Origin: Firm-04 sp045642925
Lineage (GTDB): Bacteria; Bacillota; Clostridia; Oscillospirales; Ruminococcaceae
Reading direction: 5' to 3'
Assembly (NCBI GenBank): GCA_045642925.1
Contig: JAZUJW010000093.1
Span: forward strand, 4,019 to 68,018
Length of the DNA: 64,000 bases
The notes under the pieces: generated by a model
Database searches by the model: none
Seen by the model: only the letters and a program-made list of their open reading frames with translations
Told to the model about the DNA's origin: nothing
Position numbers and translations under genes: made by a program
Shown here: piece after piece, positions 18,286-26,129 of the stretch
How the letters are laid out: every line of letters starts with the position of its first letter
Numbering within the stretch: position 1 is the stretch's first letter

Positions 18286-19113
18286 TTATTTCTTCGGATA
18301 TACAACAAGACTCATCTTATCGAGTTCCGCAAAGCGCTTTTCGACCAGTTCTTTTTCATATTTCGTTGGATAAGTTTCTTGCATCGGATCATTGAAATAA
18401 TAATATTCCTCATCATATCCGATCAGGACAAGGCAATGTTCCATTGCAGGAAATTGGTAGAACTCCTCTGTGTAATTCTTGTTGTCTTCTATATGATACC
18501 AGCCGAGTTCTTTGAAGCTTTCGACCATATTGATCGTAGCCCAGATCAAAACGGGGTAATCATTTGCAACGTATGTTTCTGCCAAATCAGAAAGTTCTGT
18601 GCCGCTGGTATCGACTGCTTCCAGATACGAAGGCAGAAAATTGGACATCATGTCAGCAACAACAGGCGGAAAGCAGCCAAAGCCTGTGGGGTCATCCGGT
18701 GTGCCGATAAAGGCTTCGGAGGGATATGGTGCGTAGACCCTTCCATTCTTTCGCTCCGGATAAAATTGTAAGGTGTGAGAAATGATATCATCAATCGAAA
18801 CATCGCGTTTGTGGTATTGCAGCAGCATCATTGCGCTGATGAGTTCGCAGCCTGTCGGCAAGACGCCAATCTGCGTCTGAAATGGGACATTATAAATCAT
18901 GAATGCTTTTGGCGGAGGGGCGGTTGTAGTGGTAACAGTCGTTGTGGCTGTGGTGGGAACTGTTGTCACTTCCGTTGCGACATAGTCAGAATTGACGGGC
19001 ATTTCCTGTAAAGCAGAAGGCTCATCCAAGGTTTTCTGTGGGGTACATCCACAGCAAAATATAGTGACCATCAGGCAAACAGCAATCTGCTTCAGGTTTG
19101 AATGCAAACTCAT
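18286..19113 (-). CDS. C39-like peptidase-domain lipoprotein
   Basis: A 275-residue lipoprotein. Its signal peptide ends in IFCCGC, giving a lipidated Cys near residue 22; a Thr-rich linker (about 45-65) follows, then a peptidase_C39_2-like papain-fold domain with the Cys in VLPTGCELISAMMLL and a His in AMEHCLVLIGYD; FNDP supplies the usual Asp/Asn. It is exported and anchored; cell-wall or peptide cleavage is likely, substrate unknown. The start at 19113 fits AAAGGAGC. Confidence 0.85.
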   Translation of the reverse strand: MSLHSNLKQIAVCLMVTIFCCGCTPQKTLDEPSALQEMPVNSDYVATEVTTVPTTATTTVTTTTAPPPKAFMIYNVPFQTQIGVLPTGCELISAMMLLQYHKRDVSIDDIISHTLQFYPERKNGRVYAPYPSEAFIGTPDDPTGFGCFPPVVADMMSNFLPSYLEAVDTSGTELSDLAETYVANDYPVLIWATINMVESFKELGWYHIEDNKNYTEEFYQFPAMEHCLVLIGYDEEYYYFNDPMQETYPTKYEKELVEKRFAELDKMSLVVYPKK

Positions 19114-19144
19114 TATGGTTGCTCCTTTACTCAAACTGGCCTCT

Positions 19145-19173
19145 ATTATAACATATAAATTCCGACAATGCAA
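19145..19173 (-). promoter_or_regulatory. SigA-type promoter for the C39-like lipoprotein
   Basis: On the complement: TTGCAT (19173-19168), 17-base spacer, TATAAT (19150-19145). Confidence 0.8.
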
Positions 19174-19204
19174 GCGGTTTCTGCAAATTGCGTGAAATTT
19201 CCAA

Positions 19205-19240
19205 TAAAAATGCCGCATCCCGAAGAATGCGGCATTTCTG
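19205..19240 (-). terminator. Terminator after pckG
   Basis: AAATGCCGCAT pairs with ATGCGGCATTT; on the complement the stem ends in TTTTTATT. Confidence 0.85.
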
Positions 19241-19251
19241 ATATGTAAAAA

Positions 19252-21069
19252 TTAACCCAAGCGCTTTTCAAGAGCATCAAGCTGTTCGGACATTTCCTTC
19301 GGGAGCTTGCTGCCGAATTTGCCGTAAAATTCACGGATGCCGGCAACTTCCTTCTTCCAGAGGTCAATATCAACATTCAGCAGACCCTTAACGGTCTCAG
19401 TGGTGATATCTTCCAGACCTTCGACATTGATGTCTTCGGGCTTCGGCTCAAAGCCGATCGGCGTTTCAACTGCATCAGCCTTACCGTCGCAGCGGTCAAT
19501 GATCCAGTCGAGAACACGCATATTGTCGCCAAAACCAGGCCAGATGAAGTTTCCGTTGTCATCGGTACGGAACCAGTTGACATTGAAGATCTTCGGAGCT
19601 TTATCGCCGAGCTTCTTGCCCATTTCGAGCCAGTGTGCCCAGTAATCGCCCATGTGGTAACCGCAGAACGGCAGCATTGCCATCGGGTCACGGCGAACAA
19701 CACCGACTGCACCTGCAGCAGCAGCAGTGGTCTCGGAAGCCATGATAGAACCAACGAAGGTACCGTGTTCCCAGTTGAAGGACTGGTAAACCAGAGGTGT
19801 GGTCTGTGCACGGCGGCCGCCGAATACGATTGCAGAGATCGGAACACCCTGTGGGTTATTGAATTCAGGGCTGATGCACGGGCAGTTGATTGCGGGTGCA
19901 GTGAAGCGGCTGTTCGGATGAGCAAGCTTCTGCTTCTTGCCGTCTTCCATAACAACAGAGGTGAACTCAACGCCGTTGACCTTTGCGCCCTTCCATTCGG
20001 TTGCATCAACAGGCGGATTTTTGTCAAGACCTTCCCACCAAACAGTGTTGTCTGCATTGTTCAGAGCAACGTTGGTGAAGATGGTGTTGGACTTGGTAGA
20101 AGCCAGTGCGTTGAAGTTGGACTTTGCATTGGTACCGGGAGCTACGCCGAAGAAACCATTTTCAGGGTTGATGGCATAGAGTCTGCCGTCAGGACCGGGC
20201 TTCAGCCATGCAATGTCATCACCAACGGTGAAGACTTCATAGCCCTTTGCACGATACCCTTCAGGCGGAATGAGCATTGCGAGGTTGGTCTTGCCGCAGG
20301 CAGAGGGGAATGCAGCACAAACGTACTTGGTTTCCTGACCGGGCTTCTTCAGACCGAGGATGAGCATATGTTCAGCCATCCAGCCTTCGTTCTTGCCCTG
20401 ATAAGAAGCGATACGGAGTGCGAAGCACTTCTTGCCGAGGAGGACGTTTCCGCCGTAAGCGGAGTTGATGCTCCAGATGGTGTTGTCCTCAGGGAACTGT
20501 ACGATGTAGCGGTTTTCAGGATCGACATCTGCCTTGGAGTGCAGACCGCGAACAAAGTCGTCGGAAGTATCACCGAGGTTTTCGAATGCCTGTGCGCCCA
20601 TACGAGTCATGATGTTCATGTTCAGAACAACATAGATGGAGTCAGTCAGCTCAACACCGACCTTTGCAAGCGGCGAACCGATCGGGCCCATGCTGTACGG
20701 AATGACATACATGGTTCTGCCCTTCATGACGTTCTTGTAAAGGGGAGTCAGCTTTGCATACATTTCTTTCGGGTCACACCAGTTGTTGGTGGGACCTGCA
20801 TCTTCTTCCTTGCGGGAGCAAATAAAGGTTCTGTTTTCGACACGCGCCACATCGTTCGGACGGGTGCGGTGATACAGACAGCCGGGGAGCTTATCGTTAT
20901 TGAGGCGATAGAGCTTATCAGGATGACCGTCGGGCAGTGCAGTTACTTCATCTGTGAGCTGGTCAAGCTGTTCTTTTGAGCCGTCAATCCAGACTACTTT
21001 GTCAGGATTGCAGAGAGCGACCATTTCTTCAACCCACTTGTTGACATTCGGATTCTTCGTCAATGACAT
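19252..21069 (-). CDS. pckG: Phosphoenolpyruvate carboxykinase (GTP)
   Basis: A 605-residue cytosolic enzyme that interconverts oxaloacetate + GTP and PEP + CO2 + GDP. The GTP-type signature FPSACGKTNLAM (P-loop with the reactive Cys, near residue 258) is intact, as are FGGRRAQTTPLVYQ and NWFRTDDNGNF. In rumen-type fermenters it usually runs toward oxaloacetate, feeding succinate formation; this direction is inferred. It is monocistronic with a consensus promoter and strong ribosome site (TAGGAGG). Family members need Mn2+, which may matter given the Mn2+ riboswitch in this window. Confidence 0.96.
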   Translation of the reverse strand: MSLTKNPNVNKWVEEMVALCNPDKVVWIDGSKEQLDQLTDEVTALPDGHPDKLYRLNNDKLPGCLYHRTRPNDVARVENRTFICSRKEEDAGPTNNWCDPKEMYAKLTPLYKNVMKGRTMYVIPYSMGPIGSPLAKVGVELTDSIYVVLNMNIMTRMGAQAFENLGDTSDDFVRGLHSKADVDPENRYIVQFPEDNTIWSINSAYGGNVLLGKKCFALRIASYQGKNEGWMAEHMLILGLKKPGQETKYVCAAFPSACGKTNLAMLIPPEGYRAKGYEVFTVGDDIAWLKPGPDGRLYAINPENGFFGVAPGTNAKSNFNALASTKSNTIFTNVALNNADNTVWWEGLDKNPPVDATEWKGAKVNGVEFTSVVMEDGKKQKLAHPNSRFTAPAINCPCISPEFNNPQGVPISAIVFGGRRAQTTPLVYQSFNWEHGTFVGSIMASETTAAAAGAVGVVRRDPMAMLPFCGYHMGDYWAHWLEMGKKLGDKAPKIFNVNWFRTDDNGNFIWPGFGDNMRVLDWIIDRCDGKADAVETPIGFEPKPEDINVEGLEDITTETVKGLLNVDIDLWKKEVAGIREFYGKFGSKLPKEMSEQLDALEKRLG

Positions 21070-21126
21070 TGATTTGACCTCCTAAATTCAGTGAAAATCG
21101 GAAATCTCAAAAATTTCCTTGTTATC

Positions 21127-21155
21127 ATTATAAGACAAACGGCGTCAAATGTCAA
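21127..21155 (-). promoter_or_regulatory. Consensus promoter for pckG
   Basis: On the complement: TTGACA (21155-21150), 17-base spacer, TATAAT (21132-21127). Confidence 0.87.
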
Positions 21156-21257
21156 GTGTACAGAAACAAAAAATAGGTGAAAAAATGAAAAATCTGCTTT
21201 TTTTGCAGGAAGAAACAGCGGAGAATGAGGGCAAGTATAACGAGTATCATTTAGAAA

Positions 21258-21274
21258 TTAACGATAAACGTTAA
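21258..21274. promoter_or_regulatory. Candidate operator upstream of the DUF2975/HTH genes
   Basis: A perfect inverted repeat, TTAACG-ATAAA-CGTTAA, ends 8 bases before the -35 box; a related half-site (AAACGTAA) occurs within the spacer. It is a plausible binding site for the small HTH protein at 21955. Confidence 0.5.
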
Positions 21275-21281
21275 AGATTTA

Positions 21282-21310
21282 TTGACAAACGTAATATCCT
21301 GTGCTATAAT
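21282..21310 (+). promoter_or_regulatory. Consensus promoter for the DUF2975/HTH pair
   Basis: TTGACA (21282-21287), 17-base spacer, TATAAT (21305-21310) with an extended TGC. Confidence 0.87.
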
Positions 21311-21354
21311 TAAGTTATCCGGAAGATTACTGATAAAGGAAAGGATGATTGAAT

Positions 21355-21945
21355 ATGAAACAGTCTGCCAAGGCAATGAAAAAAGATGCAGGTATATGGA
21401 TTTGGATGATGCGAGCCATTGAAATCTTCATCGGGATACGACTCGGTTTAGGCGTTCTTGCGTTGATTTTGATCTTGATGGGAAGCGATGTTGTCCTGAA
21501 TCATTTGACACTCGGTTTATTACAGATTGACTTTGTTGCGGAATTTCATAGTTTTCAACTGGATAGAGTCACGCAATGCTTGCTTGTCATCGGGGACTTG
21601 CTGGAAACCATCTGCCTTTTTTGTATGGAACAGTATGCGATTCGGATTTTTCAATCGTTGGAAAAGGAAAGACCGTTTTCGTTTTCGAATGCCAAAAGAA
21701 TGCGCCGCATCGGAGAATGTATTTTCTTTTACGGATTCAGCAATCTCTTTTCCAATTTGGTCTTACAGGTAATCGTATCTCGTCTATGCGGCGTGGGGCT
21801 TTTTAATGCGGATATCGTATCAAGCACAGAATCTTCTTCTCCTTTGAATATACCTGTATTTCTGATTGGCGGTGTGGTGTTCGTTATGGCTGAGGTATTT
21901 CGCTATGGTGCGAAACTCCAGAAGGAATCCGATGAAACGTTGTGA
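21355..21945 (+). CDS. DUF2975-type four-helix membrane protein
   Basis: A 196-residue membrane protein with four helices (about 24-48, 75-95, 118-142 and 163-185), arranged like DUF2975 proteins. Such proteins are commonly encoded directly before a YozG-type HTH regulator, as here (9-base gap). Function unknown. Start 21355 chosen for AAAGGA at 9 bases; a TTG six bases upstream is also in frame. Confidence 0.75.
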   Translation: MKQSAKAMKKDAGIWIWMMRAIEIFIGIRLGLGVLALILILMGSDVVLNHLTLGLLQIDFVAEFHSFQLDRVTQCLLVIGDLLETICLFCMEQYAIRIFQSLEKERPFSFSNAKRMRRIGECIFFYGFSNLFSNLVLQVIVSRLCGVGLFNADIVSSTESSSPLNIPVFLIGGVVFVMAEVFRYGAKLQKESDETL

Positions 21946-21954
21946 GGTGAGAAT

Positions 21955-22176
21955 ATGGCGATTATCTTACGGCTTGACCGCATGATGGCGGACAGAAAAA
22001 TCTCACTGAACGAACTTGCCGAGAAAGTCGGCATCGCAAATGTCAATCTCTCCAAAATGAAATGCGGGAAAATCAGTGCCATTCGGTTTTCTACGCTGAA
22101 TGCGATCTGTGATGTGCTGGATTGTCAGCCGGGCGATATTCTGGAATTTCAGCGGGATGAACCAAAAGACAAGTAA
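21955..22176 (+). CDS. YozG-type HTH regulator (Cro/CI family)
   Basis: A 73-residue protein that is almost only a helix-turn-helix: LDRMMADRKISLNELAEKVG, ANVNLSKMKCGK, and the end VLDCQPGDILEF that is typical of this family. It probably dimerises and controls its own operon through the inverted repeat at 21258-21274. Its stop abuts the convergent sigE stop with no room for a terminator between them. Confidence 0.87.
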   Translation: MAIILRLDRMMADRKISLNELAEKVGIANVNLSKMKCGKISAIRFSTLNAICDVLDCQPGDILEFQRDEPKDK

Positions 22177-22896
22177 TCAGGTGGCAAATGCTTCTTCAAG
22201 TTCAGAACGCAGACGGCGTATGATTTTCTTTTCCAGACGGGAGATGTATGACTGGGAAATGCCGATGGCATCTGCGACTTCTTTCTGTGTTTTTTCCTCT
22301 CCGCCGCGGAGTCCGAAACGCATTTCCATGATTTGCTGTTCCCGCGGTGACAAACGGGAGACTGCCTGCATCAGCATATCCCGTTCCGCTTCGTTTTCTA
22401 CGCCGCGATTCACGACATCTTCTTCCGTTCCAAGTAAATCAGAAAGCAGAAGTTCGTTGCCGTCCCAATCGACATTCAGCGGTTCGTCTATGGAGATTTC
22501 ACTGCGGTATTGTGCCGCTTTCCGCATATACATGAGGATTTCGTTTTCTATGCAGCGGGAAGCATAAGAGGCAAGCTTGATGTTTTTTTCTGGATGAAAG
22601 GTTTCGACTGCTTTGATCAGACCAATCGTACCAATGGAAATCAAATCTTCAATGGTGACACTTGCCGCTTCGAATTTTCGTGCAATATAGACCACAAGAC
22701 GCAGATTATGGACAATCAAGGTGTTTCTGGCTTCTGCACTGCCGTCTGCAAGCGCGTCGAATGCGGCTTGTTCGGCAGTAGCATCCAGCGGGGGAGGCAG
22801 CGCATCTGTTCCATGGATATAGAAAATCTGCTGCTGAGATTCCGTTCCAAGAAACCAACGCTGAAGCTGAGAAAGACAACGTTCCAGAATTTGCAT
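22177..22896 (-). CDS. sigE: Sporulation sigma factor SigE
   Basis: A 239-residue sigma-70 protein. Region 2 (ARNTLIVHNLRLVVYIARKF, IEDLISIGTIGLIKAVETF, KLASYASRCIENEILMYMR) and region 4 (LSPREQQIMEMRFGL, TQKEVADAIGISQSYISRLE) are complete. The N-terminal ~40 residues ahead of region 2 fit the pro-sequence removed from pro-sigma-E in the mother cell. It lies 11 bases after spoIIGA, whose product carries out that cleavage. TAGGAGG precedes the start. SigK is similar, but gene order settles it. Confidence 0.92.
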   Translation of the reverse strand: MQILERCLSQLQRWFLGTESQQQIFYIHGTDALPPPLDATAEQAAFDALADGSAEARNTLIVHNLRLVVYIARKFEAASVTIEDLISIGTIGLIKAVETFHPEKNIKLASYASRCIENEILMYMRKAAQYRSEISIDEPLNVDWDGNELLLSDLLGTEEDVVNRGVENEAERDMLMQAVSRLSPREQQIMEMRFGLRGGEEKTQKEVADAIGISQSYISRLEKKIIRRLRSELEEAFAT

Positions 22897-22907
22897 GATA
22901 TTACCTC

Positions 22908-23732
22908 CTAAAATCGCAGACAGCAGGCAGGAATGACAGCGGGTGTCTGTTCTTCTGTGACAGCAAGCAGCACGTCAATCGGATGTGACGGCAGGGCAGG
23001 GGAATGGACAGGCGCAATTGCGGCATATTCGGGCTGAAATGCAGGCAGAAGTGTTTGTCCCGCAACTGTTTGAATGGGGAGCATTCGGAATCCTTTGTAT
23101 TTCGAAAAAACTGAGAGGTCACAGGATACATCCGATGTTAGAAGTGCGCGTGGGCAGATGATGACTGGTTTTCCAGAAAATGCATCCCGCAGGGTGTTTC
23201 CTGTATCGGCAAGCGCATTCATACAGAAGTCTTTTCCGCCAATACGTAAATGCAGCAAATACGAACTTGGATTTGTAATCTGTTGCTTTGCGGAAAGCAG
23301 TACGGCAATGGCGGCGGCGGCTGTTGTACCGATTAATAGTACAAGCAAAGAGATGTGAATATAGACAAATGAGTTTACAATATAAATATGAGAGGAACGG
23401 AAAACCGAAGATACCAGAAAAATACCGCCGCTGAATATTGTGCTGACCAGAAGGATACATACAGTGCTGCGCATAAGACTGCTGAAACTTTGGAACCGAA
23501 ATGCAGCCAATGCCATACATCCCGCACCGCACAGACGAATCAGCATCAGCCAGGGCAACGCAAATGGCGGCAGAAAGATCAGCAGAGAAAACAGAGAACC
23601 CAGCATGGCAGAAAGCAAACCACGCAGACGAGAGAGCGGCATATGCATGATTCTTGCAGACGCATAGAGCAAAAGTGCATTCACCCAGAGATTGGAAAGC
23701 AGTAAAACATCCAGATAGATTACCATTTGCAT
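22908..23732 (-). CDS. spoIIGA: Sigma-E processing peptidase SpoIIGA
   Basis: A protein of about 274 residues with an N-terminal half of five membrane helices (VIYLDVLLLSNLWVNALLLY start) and a C-terminal aspartic-protease-like half with the catalytic DTGN (LADTGNTLRD). It cleaves pro-SigE at the septum. The start is uncertain: ATGs at 23738, 23732 and 23726 are in frame, none has a ribosome site, and the -10 box lies only 5 bases upstream of the first, so the mRNA may be nearly leaderless. I chose 23732 because MQMVIYLD matches the family start. Confidence 0.88.
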   Translation of the reverse strand: MQMVIYLDVLLLSNLWVNALLLYASARIMHMPLSRLRGLLSAMLGSLFSLLIFLPPFALPWLMLIRLCGAGCMALAAFRFQSFSSLMRSTVCILLVSTIFSGGIFLVSSVFRSSHIYIVNSFVYIHISLLVLLIGTTAAAAIAVLLSAKQQITNPSSYLLHLRIGGKDFCMNALADTGNTLRDAFSGKPVIICPRALLTSDVSCDLSVFSKYKGFRMLPIQTVAGQTLLPAFQPEYAAIAPVHSPALPSHPIDVLLAVTEEQTPAVIPACCLRF

Positions 23733-23742
23733 CACCATATAC

Positions 23743-23776
23743 AGTATAGCATGACCTTCGTGCGAAATATGTCGAA
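23743..23776 (-). promoter_or_regulatory. spoIIG-like promoter with a Spo0A box at -35
   Basis: On the complement, TTCGACA (23776-23770; the reverse is TGTCGAA, the Spo0A box) is followed by 21 bases and TATACT (23748-23743). The known B. subtilis spoIIG promoter likewise has overlong spacing with a Spo0A box over its -35 region, so Spo0A-phosphate activation is likely. Confidence 0.65.
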
Positions 23777-23890
23777 GAAACGTCAGGACAAATCTTTTCT
23801 GCGGACTTGACTTTTTCATTCATATCGAATATAATAAAAATAGCTGCAATTGATGCAGTAATAAGATTCATACTATGGAGGACGAAACAC

Positions 23891-24124
23891 ATGGATATCA
23901 AAGCAGAAATTGAAAAATTGCTCACAAAACTGAAAAGCGATCCTGAACTGATGGAGAAATTCAAAAAAGATCCGATGGGAACGGTCAAATCGCTTCTGGG
24001 CGGCGTGATTCCCGAGGAACAGCTTGACAAGATCGTAGATGCTGTCAAGGCAAAGATCTCTACGGAGAAACTTGCAGATACTGTTCAGGGTTTGCTTGGC
24101 AAACTGGGTGGCGGTAAAGATTGA
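23891..24124 (+). CDS. Small helical protein, Nif11/leader-like pattern
   Basis: A 77-residue, mostly helical, Lys-rich protein (MDIKAEIEKLLTKLKSDPEL start; FKKDPMGTVKSLLG in the middle; GLLGKLGGGKD end). The phrase F-x-K-D-P followed by a helix recalls Nif11-type leader and related small proteins, but no modification enzyme is nearby, so it may simply be a conserved helical protein. TGGAGGA precedes the ATG at 23891. A strong terminator follows, so it is a single-gene unit. Confidence 0.7.
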   Translation: MDIKAEIEKLLTKLKSDPELMEKFKKDPMGTVKSLLGGVIPEEQLDKIVDAVKAKISTEKLADTVQGLLGKLGGGKD

Positions 24125-24131
24125 TATTTGG

Positions 24132-24170
24132 AACCAGCGGCTTCATGAGTGTATGAAGCCGCTGGTTTTG
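24132..24170 (+). terminator. Terminator after the small helical gene
   Basis: A near-perfect stem of about 15 bp (AACCAGCGGCTTCAT with ATGAAGCCGCTGGTT) followed by TTTT. Confidence 0.88.
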
Positions 24171-24174
24171 TAAT

Positions 24175-24540
24175 ATGGCGGCATCGAAATCCCCCTGCCA
24201 CGATTTTTTATATCTGAATTGCACCAAACTGTGATTAGGTGAAGTCGCATAATAGAAACAGGGGATTCTCCTTTTGGTGAATATGGGTATCGTACAGGAA
24301 TCCATAGATATCATCACCACACAAAGATGGCGGCAAAATTGCAAAGAACTATGCTATCAAACTGTCAGACTTGCCTTGTGTGGTGTTCAGAGATATCCGA
24401 ACGCAATGCCGCCATTATGATATCATCACAAATACTGCCGCATAAAACATTAGAATGATACTGTGAAATGATTTATGCCATACTGCACAATGCACACTTG
24501 TTTCTATTGTTTACTGCACCCATGGTTATGCGGCATCGGC
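24175..24540. other. Gene-free region with four long complementary arm pairs
   Basis: No convincing gene exists between 24170 and 24874. Within 24175-24540 I see: 24188-24197 with 24259-24267 (9 bp with one bulged C); CACCACACAA at 24315-24324 with TTGTGTGGTG at 24376-24385; ATGGCGGCA plus TTGC (24327-24342) with GCAA plus TGCCGCCAT (24403-24415); and TGCCGCATAA (24436-24445) with TTATGCGGCA (24526-24535). Pairs two and three cross, a pseudoknot order. GATATCATCAC occurs twice (24307, 24419) and GCGGCATCG near both ends (24178, 24530). It could be a structured RNA or a decayed element. Strand and promoter are unclear. Confidence 0.5.
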
Positions 24541-24737
24541 TATGCTTGCAGTTTTCTCACTGAACATCCCATTCTACGACAGGAATCCTCCCCTATCCTC
24601 TGTTTTCGCTTCGCATTTTCAGGTTATTTTAAGACATAGAATATGTCTTTTTGTACTCTCTGATTGGAAAAGAATGCCTTTTTCAACAATTGGACAACGA
24701 ATTTTTTGTGGAATGCTACAATTCTTCGTCATTATGC

Positions 24738-24766
24738 TTGCATTTTCATCAGATTTATTGTATAAT
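24738..24766 (+). promoter_or_regulatory. SigA-type promoter for the 24874 gene
   Basis: TTGCAT (24738-24743), 17-base spacer, TATAAT (24761-24766). The stretch 24541-24737 before it shows nothing else I can name. Confidence 0.82.
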
Positions 24767-24873
24767 AAGTACAAATAAAGTTTTTGACTGTCTTTTTTGT
24801 GAATAAGTTCCATCCATGCAATGTTAGCCGAATCCCAGCATATTTAAGCTGAAATTCCTATGGAGGTGACACT

Positions 24874-25950
24874 ATGAATCACAATGATTTCAACCAAAAC
24901 GATGAGCGCCATGCGTTTGGCAGTAACCCCTCGTGGATGACATGGAATCCTGCATCCGATTCTTCTTCTTTGGAGGAAGATGATGAGGAGATGGAAGAAG
25001 TTGTCGATGATGCAGAAAACAAATCTGTCACAAAATGGATGATTTGTTCGATTGCAGCAGGACTTGCCCTCTTTGCCGGCGGTTTGTTTATCGGCTGGAA
25101 GTTGATGAATATTCCCACGACATCTGTGCCGGAACGTGTACTGGCAGAAGAAAGTCAGACGGAAATCACCACAACCTCCACAGAGTATAACCTTTCTTTG
25201 GATGGTGTTACAGTTCGTCGTGTAACAAAGCCTTCCCCACAGGTGAAACAGACAAGTTCTACAGAAACAACTGCTGTTTCCGACAAAAAGGATTCTGCTT
25301 CTTCAACGGCAAATGCAGAAAGCAATCAGCCGACTGCAACAGAAGCGTCCCCCGTTCCGGCTTCCACAGAAGCCACCACGATTACTCAAGCCACTACGAC
25401 AACTCCTGTCACCACAACTGTGACGCAGCCTGTCATTTCTGTTCCGTGGAAAACGGCTTACGCACAAGTTCTTCGCTCTTATGTTGCTGAGCATCATCCG
25501 GCTGATATGCTGTATTCTCTGTATGATTTGAATGCAGACGGTACCATGGAGCTTTTGATTTCTGAAGGCAGTGAAGAAGAATCCCGCGTACTGATTTATA
25601 CATTTGATGGCAAAGAGAGCATTTTCGTCGGTTCTACAGGCAATTACGGCTGTTTGTATGTTCTGCCTGAAGAAAATACCATTTACTGCTGGGAATCCAA
25701 TCAGGGATACTCCGGCGGTACAGTATTTGAGATGCTTGATAATGCTCTGTGTGAAACACTGAGTTTCCATGATAATGCAGCGAATATGGCTTCAGAAGCT
25801 ATTCGTTATGACTGTAACGGCACGATTGTCACAGAAGATACGTATAATTCCGTGACCGCTGCGTTTTTTGAACTGTTTGACCGCTGCAGTGTGATCGGTA
25901 ATGAACTGGAATATTCTGCTGATATTCAAGCAAATGAGATCCCCGATTAA
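24874..25950 (+). CDS. Membrane-anchored surface protein with Thr/Ser-rich linker
   Basis: A 358-residue protein: an acidic cytoplasmic N-terminus (SLEEDDEEMEEVVDD), one membrane helix (about 54-76), a Thr/Ser-rich linker (about 90-190) and a C-terminal outside domain (about 195-350). That domain contains YDLNADGTMELLI, the D-x-N-x-D-G calcium-loop-like repeat common in secreted clostridial proteins, followed by VLIYTFDGKESIFVGS and a CWESNQGYSGGT segment. Function unknown. Own promoter and terminator. GGAGGTG precedes the start. Confidence 0.78.
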   Translation: MNHNDFNQNDERHAFGSNPSWMTWNPASDSSSLEEDDEEMEEVVDDAENKSVTKWMICSIAAGLALFAGGLFIGWKLMNIPTTSVPERVLAEESQTEITTTSTEYNLSLDGVTVRRVTKPSPQVKQTSSTETTAVSDKKDSASSTANAESNQPTATEASPVPASTEATTITQATTTTPVTTTVTQPVISVPWKTAYAQVLRSYVAEHHPADMLYSLYDLNADGTMELLISEGSEEESRVLIYTFDGKESIFVGSTGNYGCLYVLPEENTIYCWESNQGYSGGTVFEMLDNALCETLSFHDNAANMASEAIRYDCNGTIVTEDTYNSVTAAFFELFDRCSVIGNELEYSADIQANEIPD

Positions 25951-25962
25951 TATGATTCATTT

Positions 25963-25994
25963 CAGCCCTCCAATGCGAATTGGAGGGCTGTTTG
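25963..25994 (+). terminator. Terminator after the 24874 gene
   Basis: A 12-bp perfect stem (CAGCCCTCCAAT, loop GCGA, ATTGGAGGGCTG) followed by TTTG. Confidence 0.85.
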
Positions 25995-26062
25995 TTTATC
26001 GCAGCACCGCACTTTGTAACTGGATTTTACTTATTTGTAATCATTTTTTCACTGTGCTGTTC

Positions 26063-26091
26063 TTGCACTATGTGATTTTCTGTGTTATAAT
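26063..26091 (+). promoter_or_regulatory. SigA-type promoter for the VWA lipoprotein
   Basis: TTGCAC (26063-26068), 17-base spacer, TATAAT (26086-26091). Confidence 0.8.
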
Positions 26092-26129
26092 ACAGGTATA
26101 CTCAATATTACAAGAAAGCAGGTGCTACT

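Noticed and set aside
19633..20979. A 448-codon plus-strand frame opposite pckG
   Set aside because: Shadow of a highly biased gene; its composition (Cys/Arg/His-rich) is not protein-like and no start signal exists.
24175..24540. CRISPR array or transposon with terminal repeats
   Set aside because: Repeats are not evenly spaced, there are no cas genes or transposase, and the flanking matches are only 9 bases; kept as a structured-RNA candidate.
24542..24778. A 78-codon plus-strand frame before the 24874 gene
   Set aside because: It overlaps the clear promoter at 24738-24766 and has no ribosome site.
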